Source of the DNA: an uncultured Chloroflexota bacterium
GTDB lineage: Bacteria; Chloroflexota; Anaerolineae; Promineifilales; Promineifilaceae
NCBI GenBank assembly: GCA_937958365.1
Contig: CALFEW010000176.1
Location: forward strand, 1 to 7,862
Reading direction: 5' to 3'
DNA: 7,862 bases
Positions 1 through 4,922 of the stretch are shown piece by piece (positions within the stretch are counted from its first letter, which is position 1; every line of letters starts with the position of its first letter). The position numbers were made by a program, and so were the translations under genes. The notes below the pieces were generated by a model, which was not told the origin of the DNA, made no database searches, and saw nothing but the letters and a program-made list of their open reading frames with translations.

Positions 1-955
1 CGCCTCCTTTAAAGACCGGGCCAGCGTGATGGCCGTGGTGAAAGCGCAGGAAAAGGCTAAATTGTCAATTGTCAATGGTCAATCGTCAATTGTCATTACC
101 ACCGCCAGCACCGGCAACGCCGCGGCTGCCCTCAGCGGCATTTGCGCCAGCGTGAAGCAGCCCAACGTCATCTTTGTGCCGGAAAAAGCGCCCCAGGCCA
201 AAATTGCCCAACTGCTGGTCTTTGGCTCCACAGTGATGCTGGTGAAAGGCACCTATGACGATGCCTTTGAACTGTGCCTGCAAGCGGCGGCCGAGTATGG
301 TTGGTACAACCGCAACACGGCCTTTAACCCGTACATGACTGAAGGGAAGAAAACGGCCGTTTACGAAATCTGTGAACAACTCCACTGGGACGCCCCCGAC
401 GCCATCTTCGTCAGCGTGGGCGATGGCTGCATCATCGGCGGGCTGCACAAGGGGCTGAAGGATTTGTTGGCCCTGGGCTGGATTGACCACATGCCGCGCA
501 TCTACGGCGTGCAGGCCGAAGGCAGCGCCTTCCTGTACGAGGCGTGGCGCGACGGCGAAGACGTGCTGAGCAAAGCGCCTGTCTCCGGCGTCACCGTGGC
601 CGACAGCATCAGCGCCGGGCTGCCCCGCGATAGGATTAAGGCGTTAGCGGCCGTTACCGAAACCAACGGCGCTTATGTCTGCGTCACCGACGACGAGATT
701 CTGGCCTCCATCCCGGCCCTGGCCCGCGCCACCGGCGTCTTTGCCGAACCGGCCGGCGCCGCCGCTCACACCGGGCTTGTGAAAGCCGTCGAACTGGGCC
801 TTGTCTCGGCCGATGACCGTATTGTGGTATTGAATACCGGCAACGGTCTCAAAGACGTGGCTGGAGCCATGAAATCGGTGGAGATGGTTGGCACGAAAGC
901 CAATCGCGTTGAGCCAGACTTAGATGACTTGAAGCGAGTTATGGCGACGTTGTAG
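1..955 (+). CDS. thrC: Threonine synthase-family PLP enzyme, 5' truncated by the window edge
   Basis: This is a fold-type II PLP enzyme. The family converts O-phosphohomoserine to threonine in the cytoplasm. The reading frame is open from base 2, and the first codons read ASFKDRAS, the Schiff-base lysine motif (Lys codon 11-13). The real start is therefore upstream of the window, and the ATG at 26 lies inside the conserved core. The substrate loop STGN is at 107-118. Further family blocks are NPYMTEGKKT, the glycine-rich VSVGDGCIIGG (GDG where many homologues have GNG), ADSISAGLPRDR, EPAGAAA and the C-terminal NTGNGLKD. Between the lysine motif and STGN there are about nine more residues than I recall as usual, made by a tandem heptamer. 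Roughly the first 100 residues are missing. The family call is firm. Threonine synthase activity is inferred, and a related ammonia-lyase or a second ThrC paralogue cannot be excluded. No terminator is visible before the next gene. Confidence 0.8.
   Translation, partial: ASFKDRASVMAVVKAQEKAKLSIVNGQSSIVITTASTGNAAAALSGICASVKQPNVIFVPEKAPQAKIAQLLVFGSTVMLVKGTYDDAFELCLQAAAEYGWYNRNTAFNPYMTEGKKTAVYEICEQLHWDAPDAIFVSVGDGCIIGGLHKGLKDLLALGWIDHMPRIYGVQAEGSAFLYEAWRDGEDVLSKAPVSGVTVADSISAGLPRDRIKALAAVTETNGAYVCVTDDEILASIPALARATGVFAEPAGAAAHTGLVKAVELGLVSADDRIVVLNTGNGLKDVAGAMKSVEMVGTKANRVEPDLDDLKRVMATL
64..98 (+). repeat. Tandem heptamer (GTCAATN) inside the threonine synthase frame
   Basis: There are four consecutive 7-base units (gtcaatt, gtcaatg, gtcaatc, gtcaatt) followed by a degenerate fifth (gtcatta). 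They encode the stretch LSIVNGQSSIVI between the PLP-lysine helix and the STGN loop. The unit length is not a multiple of three, so each copy is read in a different frame, yet the whole tract keeps the gene open. Confidence 0.85.
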
Positions 956-984
956 TTTACTCTGTTCTCGATTTGTTATACAAT
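956..984 (+). promoter_or_regulatory. Candidate sigma70-type promoter of the toxin-antitoxin module
   Basis: A -35-like TTTACT (956-961) and a -10-like TACAAT (979-984) are separated by 17 bp, directly after the threonine synthase stop codon and about 35 bp before the antitoxin start. The -10 hexamer matches the consensus at 5 of 6 positions and the -35 at 4 of 6. The -10 lies within the first of three phased repeats, an arrangement expected for autorepression. This is a prediction from spacing and consensus only. Confidence 0.45.
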
Positions 985-1005
985 GTTCATACATTTGTCA
1001 TACAA
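973..1005 (+). promoter_or_regulatory. Three 11-bp phased repeats, candidate antitoxin operator
   Basis: There are three contiguous 11-bp units: TTGTTATACAA (973-983), TGTTCATACAT (984-994) and TTGTCATACAA (995-1005). The core ATACA recurs exactly every 11 bp (978, 989, 1000). The first and third units are small dyads, TTGT-3-ACAA. Ribbon-helix-helix antitoxins usually bind short tandem or inverted repeats on one face of the DNA and repress their own operon. The position over the -10 and just before the Shine-Dalgarno AAAGGAG (1004-1010) fits this. Binding itself is inferred. Confidence 0.6.
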
Positions 1006-1018
1006 AGGAGAATGAGCG

Positions 1019-1303
1019 ATGGCGAAAACGGCCGTAATCACCACCCGCATCGAACCGGAATTAAAAGCAGAAGTCGAAACTGTTCTGGATGAATTAGGGT
1101 TGACTATTTCGCAAGCGATTTTGCTCTACTTCAAGCAAATCGCCTTGCAGCAAGGAATCCCCTTTCAGCTACAGCTTCCGCCACCGGCCTCGGATTCGGC
1201 TGCCTTGCTAGACCTGGCAGGCATCATTCAATCGGGTTATCAAGGCACTTCGGCAAACGTAAAACATATCGTGGCTGAGTCTGTTTCCCAGAAGTATGAA
1301 TGA
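1019..1303 (+). CDS. RelB/DinJ-type ribbon-helix-helix antitoxin
   Basis: A 94-residue protein. Residues 4-50 follow the RelB/DinJ pattern: a short strand (AVITTRI), then ELKAEVETVLDELGLTISQAILLYFKQIALQQGIPFQL. The block GLTIS followed by a helix and then the 'PF.L..P' ending is typical of DinJ. In such proteins the N-terminal ribbon-helix-helix dimerises and binds the operator, and the C-terminal part (here about 55-94) wraps and blocks the toxin. The start is supported by AAAGGAG at 1004-1010, eight bases upstream. An out-of-frame ATG at 1012 is not used. The stop overlaps the start of the PIN toxin gene (ATGA), so the two are translationally coupled. The gene is probably autoregulated through the three ATACA repeats upstream. 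The odd point is the partner, since RelB/DinJ antitoxins classically pair with RelE/YafQ, not with a PIN nuclease. Confidence 0.85.
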   Translation: MAKTAVITTRIEPELKAEVETVLDELGLTISQAILLYFKQIALQQGIPFQLQLPPPASDSAALLDLAGIIQSGYQGTSANVKHIVAESVSQKYE

Positions 1304-1725
1304 TGTCAGACCAAAGAGCGCTGCTGGATACCGGTTTTTTATACTCCGTGTTTGATGCGGATGATCAGCATCATGCTCAGGCGGTAAAAGTGGTGGCTGA
1401 CTGGCGTGGTGAGATGTTGCTGCCAACGGCCGTTCTTGTTGAATTGGCTTATCTGCTGCAATCCCGCCTGGGACATGGGGCGATGCGTCACATCATGCAG
1501 CGTCTCATGCAGCAATCCTTGTACATGGTCTCCATCACGCCACCTGATTTGCTGCGAATTAACAACCTGCTGACGCAGTATGCTGACGCGGAACTAGACT
1601 TTGTAGACGCAACCATTGTCACCCTGGCCGAACGTTACCAGGTGAGACACATCTTAACCGTTGACCGGCGAGATTTTTCCATCATCCGGCCACATCATTG
1701 CGACTATTTTGAAATCCTACCCTAA
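1300..1725 (+). CDS. PIN-domain (VapC-like) toxin ribonuclease
   Basis: A 141-residue protein with the PIN-domain acidic pattern. D10 lies in LLDTGFLY, E48 in VLVELAYLL, D100 and D103 in ELDFVDATIVTLAER, and D122 and D125 in LTVDRRDF. The length and motif order are those of VapC-like toxins, Mg2+-dependent endoribonucleases that cut RNA, often tRNA or rRNA, when the antitoxin is lost. No key acidic residue is missing, so the nuclease is probably active. The start at 1300 overlaps the antitoxin stop by four bases. A second ATG at 1303 would shorten the product by one residue. There is no terminator after the stop, and the next gene begins 18 bp later. The target RNA cannot be told from sequence. 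Confidence 0.88.
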   Translation: MMSDQRALLDTGFLYSVFDADDQHHAQAVKVVADWRGEMLLPTAVLVELAYLLQSRLGHGAMRHIMQRLMQQSLYMVSITPPDLLRINNLLTQYADAELDFVDATIVTLAERYQVRHILTVDRRDFSIIRPHHCDYFEILP

Positions 1726-1743
1726 AAATTGTAAGGAAAAACC

Positions 1744-3234
1744 ATGAGCGACTTAATAGATTTAACCATCCACGACGAAGCCAAATTGGAACGGGCCATC
1801 CAACGCGCCCGCGAGCAAAACATTATCATCCCCACCTTCAAGCAGATGATCAATCCTGATCTCATCCCCGACGCCATCAAGGCGCGGCTGGAATCCGTTG
1901 GTTTGTGGGACCTGAACCCCGTTAACCTGTTCCGCATTAACTGGCACAACGAACCGGCGGCCAGCGGCGGCAAATATGGCAGCGTTAATTATCTGGTGCT
2001 GCCCAAAGAATTGACCGGCATTGACGCCAAAATCGTTGTGCTGTTGGGCAAATGGTTCCCCACTGGCGCGCACAAGGTCGGGGCGGCCTTTGGCTGCCTG
2101 GTTCCCCGCCTGGTTACAGGCCAGTTCGACCCCACCACGCAAAAAGCGGTGTGGCCTTCCACCGGCAACTACTGCCGCGGCGGCGCGTATGACTCCAACC
2201 TGCTGGCCTGCGAATCCATCGCCATCCTGCCCGAAGGCATGAGCCAGGAGCGGTTTGATTGGCTGGCGAAAGTGGCCGGCGAGACGATCAAAACCCCCGG
2301 TTCGGAGAGCAACGTCAAGGAAATCTTCGACAAATGCTGGGAACTGCGGGCCTCCGGCGAAGATTTGGTCATCTTCAACCAGTTTGAAGAGTTTGGCAAT
2401 TACCTGTGGCACTATGAAGTGACCGGGCGCGCCATGATGGAAGCATTGGGCGAAGTGATGGGCGAAGGCGACCGCTTCCGGGCAACCGTCTCCAACACCG
2501 GTTCTGGCGGCACCATTGCCTGCGGCGACTACATGAAAGAGCAGTTCCCCGGCAGCAAAATCGTCGCCAGCGAGGCGCTGCAATGCCCGACTTTGCTCAA
2601 CAATGGCTTCGGCGCGCACCGCATCGAAGGCATCGGCGACAAACACGTGCCCTGGATTCACAACGTCAAGAACACCGACATCGTGACCGCCATTGACGAC
2701 AATGGGCCGATGGGCCTCATTCGTCTGTTCAACGAGCCGGCCGGTCAGGAACTTTTGGTGAAGCTGGGTGTGGATGCGAACCTGGTGGCGCGGCTGCCAG
2801 AACTGGGCATCTCCAGCATCGCCAACGTGCTGGCGGCCATCAAGACGGCCAAATATTATGAGATGGACGCCAACGACGTCATCATCACGGTGGCGACGGA
2901 TTCGATGGAGATGTATGCCAGCCGGTTGGTGGAGTTGACCGAAGAGCAAGGGCCGTTCACCGATCTGGCGGCTTCGGGCGTGTTCCATCAATACCTGATG
3001 GGCGAATCAACGGACAATATGCAGGAATTGACCTACGTGGACCGCAAGCGGGTGCATAATCTGAAGTATTTCACCTGGGTGGAACAACAGGGTAAGACCT
3101 ACGAGGAAATCCTGGCGCAGTGGTATGATCCGGATTATTGGACCAGTATTCACGGCCATGTGGATGAGTTGGATGCGTTGATTGATGCGTTTAACGAGCG
3201 AGTGGGTTTGCTGGCAGAATTATTGGCGGCGTAG
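1744..3234 (+). CDS. Fold-type II PLP-dependent enzyme (cysteine synthase/TrpB-like), substrate unknown
   Basis: A 496-residue cytoplasmic enzyme of the cysteine synthase/tryptophan synthase-beta superfamily. The PLP lysine is K111 in WFPTGAHKVGAAF. The substrate-binding loop is STGN (139-142), continuing as YCRGGAYDS. The phosphate-cup loop is SNTGSGGTIACG (250-261), followed by the 'GIGD..VP' block at 296-303. ATDS at 384-387 supplies the serine expected near the pyridine nitrogen. Compared with about 300-residue cysteine synthases it has roughly 70 extra N-terminal and 90 extra C-terminal residues (from about 405), matching a larger uncharacterised subfamily. The start is supported by AAGGA (1733-1737). 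It follows the PIN toxin gene by 18 bp and may be cotranscribed with it. A strong terminator lies 48 bp downstream. A beta-elimination or beta-replacement reaction is likely, but the substrate is not visible from sequence. Confidence 0.82.
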   Translation: MSDLIDLTIHDEAKLERAIQRAREQNIIIPTFKQMINPDLIPDAIKARLESVGLWDLNPVNLFRINWHNEPAASGGKYGSVNYLVLPKELTGIDAKIVVLLGKWFPTGAHKVGAAFGCLVPRLVTGQFDPTTQKAVWPSTGNYCRGGAYDSNLLACESIAILPEGMSQERFDWLAKVAGETIKTPGSESNVKEIFDKCWELRASGEDLVIFNQFEEFGNYLWHYEVTGRAMMEALGEVMGEGDRFRATVSNTGSGGTIACGDYMKEQFPGSKIVASEALQCPTLLNNGFGAHRIEGIGDKHVPWIHNVKNTDIVTAIDDNGPMGLIRLFNEPAGQELLVKLGVDANLVARLPELGISSIANVLAAIKTAKYYEMDANDVIITVATDSMEMYASRLVELTEEQGPFTDLAASGVFHQYLMGESTDNMQELTYVDRKRVHNLKYFTWVEQQGKTYEEILAQWYDPDYWTSIHGHVDELDALIDAFNERVGLLAELLAA

Positions 3235-3255
3235 GTTTACGGCCGTTACCCCTTT

Positions 3256-3552
3256 TCATCCCCCTTTTCCCCTGAACTGAAAAACGACGCTGCTGCCTTC
3301 GGGTGGCAGCGTCGTTTCGATTTTGTGGAAAACACGGACATCGTCCCGCAGTTCATCGTCGCCGATAAAAATAGATTCCAGCGCTTCGGGATCATCCCAA
3401 CTGAGCGTGATGTAAGCCGGGGCGGTAGGTTGGGCCGATTGGACTGTCCGTGCTTTGGTGGGCGCGGGGAAGGCGATGAGAATGATAACGGCCGTTATGG
3501 ACGCTATCATCAGCACGCCCAGTATAAATTGTTGGATTCCTTTGGTGTTCAT
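3256..3552 (-). CDS. Small single-pass membrane protein of unknown function
   Basis: A 98-residue protein, not recognised. One hydrophobic segment spans about residues 8-29 (FILGVLMIASITAVIILIAF). It is followed by a Thr/Gln/Pro linker and an acidic soluble part (SWDDPEALESIFIGDDELRDDVRVFHK). It is probably anchored in the membrane with the C-terminus outside. The start has an AGAGG Shine-Dalgarno five to six bases upstream. It lies 83 bp after the carboxypeptidase-regulatory-like gene on the same strand, so it could be the last gene of that unit. The odd point is that codons 79-91 overlap the hairpin terminator of the convergent PLP enzyme gene. The last ~20 codons may therefore not be translated as written, or the frame may have lost its original stop. 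That it is a gene is moderately likely. The C-terminus is uncertain. Confidence 0.55.
   Translation of the reverse strand: MNTKGIQQFILGVLMIASITAVIILIAFPAPTKARTVQSAQPTAPAYITLSWDDPEALESIFIGDDELRDDVRVFHKIETTLPPEGSSVVFQFRGKGG
3282..3324 (+). terminator. Rho-independent terminator of the PLP enzyme gene, UUCG tetraloop
   Basis: The arms 3282-3297 and 3302-3317 form a 16-bp stem, counting two G-U wobbles near the top (3295/3304 and 3294/3305), closed by the stable tetraloop C(TTCG)G at 3297-3302. A T-rich tail follows (3315-3324, interrupted by CGA). The wobbles pair only in plus-strand RNA, so the main use is to end transcription from the PLP enzyme gene. The run of five A at 3280-3284 would give a U-tract on the other strand, so bidirectional action is possible. 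Confidence 0.85.
3485..3498. repeat. Longest copy of the iterated ACGGCCGT palindrome (14 bp)
   Basis: ATAACGGCCGTTAT is a perfect 14-bp palindrome inside the membrane-segment codons of the small membrane protein. Its core ACGGCCGT also occurs at 353, 1028, 1426, 3239, 4029, 4155, 4198, 6085 and 6882, mostly inside genes of unrelated function and on both halves of the window. Confidence 0.75.
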
Positions 3553-3635
3553 TTTGCCTCTTTAGGAGAATGAAACAATCTTCCTGACATATTGAGTCGA
3601 ATTGAAACGCAAAAAGTAACCGATGAACGAATCAA

Positions 3636-4076
3636 CTATTCCCAAACGGCCGGCATGGCCTCATAACTCAATGCGCCAAGCTGCGTCAGGCCATTGGCCT
3701 GAATGGTCACTACATATCCCTGACCGATGCCTTGATGGGCAACAATGAGGTATTGATCGCCGGTCGGAATGTTGGTCAGATTGAAACTGCCATCTTCTTG
3801 GGTGCTGGTGCGCGCATCTGGGGACGAGGCAAGGGTGATTTCGGCACTGGCAATTGGCTGTCCCTGCGCATCTACGACAATGCCTTGCACTGCGCCATCA
3901 GTCCCGGCCAACCAGTTTAAAACGTTACCGGCCCTGAAGGAATAGAGGTTTAGAGCCAGGGCAAGCACGAATATCAAAAAAATGCCTATGCGGATAGACA
4001 GCCGACGCCAATTCCTTCTTTCGGGCGGACGGCCGTCTGGGGTATATTCGATTTTTGGGCTATTTACATAAGACAT
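3636..4076 (-). CDS. Single-pass membrane protein with carboxypeptidase regulatory-like domain
   Basis: A 146-residue protein. The N-terminus is hydrophilic and ends in a basic cluster (RRNWRRLSIR, 20-29). A hydrophobic segment follows at about 28-47 (RIGIFLIFVLALALNLYSF), which predicts an inside-to-outside orientation with the C-terminus exported. Residues 61-112 read GAVQGIVVDAQGQPIASAEI, then a 'T..DGSF.LTNIPTGDQYLIVA' pattern. This is the carboxypeptidase-regulatory-like (CarboxypepD_reg) beta-sandwich common in surface proteins. The ATG is preceded by AGGAG nine bases upstream, and the gene starts 15 bp after the pilin fusion stop, so the two are almost certainly cotranscribed. A surface or pilus-assembly role is inferred from this neighbour. 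The domain itself is structural and names no reaction. Confidence 0.8.
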   Translation of the reverse strand: MSYVNSPKIEYTPDGRPPERRNWRRLSIRIGIFLIFVLALALNLYSFRAGNVLNWLAGTDGAVQGIVVDAQGQPIASAEITLASSPDARTSTQEDGSFNLTNIPTGDQYLIVAHQGIGQGYVVTIQANGLTQLGALSYEAMPAVWE

Positions 4077-4091
4077 GATCTGGTTCTCCTG

Positions 4092-4820
4092 TTAAGGCAC
4101 GGTAATCTGGACGTTGTCGAAGCAGGCTTCGCCGCCCCAGGTTCGCAGACCGACACGGCCGTCATCGAAAAAGGGTACAGGATTGACGGCGCTGTCAACG
4201 GCCGTGGCCACGACCTGGCCGTCTACCTTTGCTGTGTAAGTATTGCCTTGAACCGAAATCTCTACGTGCCGTTTTGTGTTGTACCATTGATAACCGGCCG
4301 GCGCAGACTGCCACGGCTGAAAAGGCGCCATCTCCTGCCCGTTTATCCATTTGCGAAAGATAAACGCGCCAGACGCGCTATAACCTTTGTCATACTGAAA
4401 CGTATAGCCGTTGACGTTACTCTGGTCTGCCCGGAAATAGACGCCATACCCGTTGCCACTTTTTAGCGTAGCATCCATAGAAATCGTATAGTCGGATCCG
4501 TCACTATCAACGCCATAAGCGCGATGCTCTCCTCCCGGACCGGCGCACAGTTCGCCATCTTCAACACGCCAGTTTCCTCCACGATCAATTTCCCAACCGT
4601 CCAGGCCGTCGGTAAAATCGTCCCAAAAAATCACGCCATCGCCTGGGCATGCTTCGGTTTGCAGCCCGATACCATTGACGACCCGACAAAAAACGTCATG
4701 CAAATCCATGCCTAGAATCCGCAAAATACCGATAAGGGACAAAGCAATCATGGCTACCAAAAGGGCAACTTCTATGGCCGATTGTCCTTGTTGTTTGTGT
4801 CTATGTGTGTCTGTTGCCAT
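4092..4820 (-). CDS. Flp-type (type IVb) prepilin N-terminus fused to a concanavalin/LamG-like domain
   Basis: A 242-residue protein. The N-terminus MATDTHRHKQQG|QSAIEV has a prepilin peptidase site: G12 at -1 and E17 at +5. It is followed by a hydrophobic helix (about 15-38, AIEVALLVAMIALSLIGILR) that aligns residue for residue with Flp pilins through G31, L36, G37, L40 and F44. Ordinary Flp pilins stop about 55 residues after their start. Here residues 63-242 add an all-beta domain. It begins FWDDFTDGLDGWEI..GNWRVEDGEL, continues with YTISMDATLKSGNGYGVYFRAD, HVEISVQGNTYTAKVDGQVV and DGRVGLRTWGGEACFDNVQI, a pattern of LamG/DUF1080-like carbohydrate-binding folds. C92 and C233 could form a disulfide outside the cell. 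The start has GAGGA six bases upstream. The neighbouring REC-CpaE gene supports a Tad-pilus link. An adhesive minor pilin is inferred; a TadE-like pseudopilin is the alternative. Confidence 0.8.
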   Translation of the reverse strand: MATDTHRHKQQGQSAIEVALLVAMIALSLIGILRILGMDLHDVFCRVVNGIGLQTEACPGDGVIFWDDFTDGLDGWEIDRGGNWRVEDGELCAGPGGEHRAYGVDSDGSDYTISMDATLKSGNGYGVYFRADQSNVNGYTFQYDKGYSASGAFIFRKWINGQEMAPFQPWQSAPAGYQWYNTKRHVEISVQGNTYTAKVDGQVVATAVDSAVNPVPFFDDGRVGLRTWGGEACFDNVQITVP

Positions 4821-4922
4821 CGTTTCCTCAAGTTATGTAAAATAAGCGGCCATTAACTGGCATAATTGCGTGGATAAGGCTCTGCTCTAAGTTCGTTGTG
4901 TCAGCTCGGATCTGAGAGTAGC

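Noticed and set aside
26..28. ATG as start of the threonine synthase
   Set aside because: The frame is open to the window edge and the preceding codons encode the conserved PLP-lysine motif SFKDR, so the start lies outside.
64..98. CRISPR-like array
   Set aside because: The units are seven bases and contiguous, without spacers, and lie inside a coding frame.
1762..2991. A 409-codon open frame on the minus strand
   Set aside because: It is antisense to the intact PLP enzyme with conserved catalytic loops. Its product is rich in His, Gly and Val with no recognisable motif, as expected for the shadow of a GC-biased gene.
3325..3573. An 82-codon plus-strand frame after the terminator
   Set aside because: It begins right at the end of the hairpin terminator, is antisense to the small membrane protein with a clear hydrophobic segment, and its product shows no motif.
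4821..4922. Separate promoter or terminator between REC-CpaE and the pilin fusion
   Set aside because: I found only weak hexamer matches with poor spacing and a 4-bp inverted repeat, which is not enough to call either signal.
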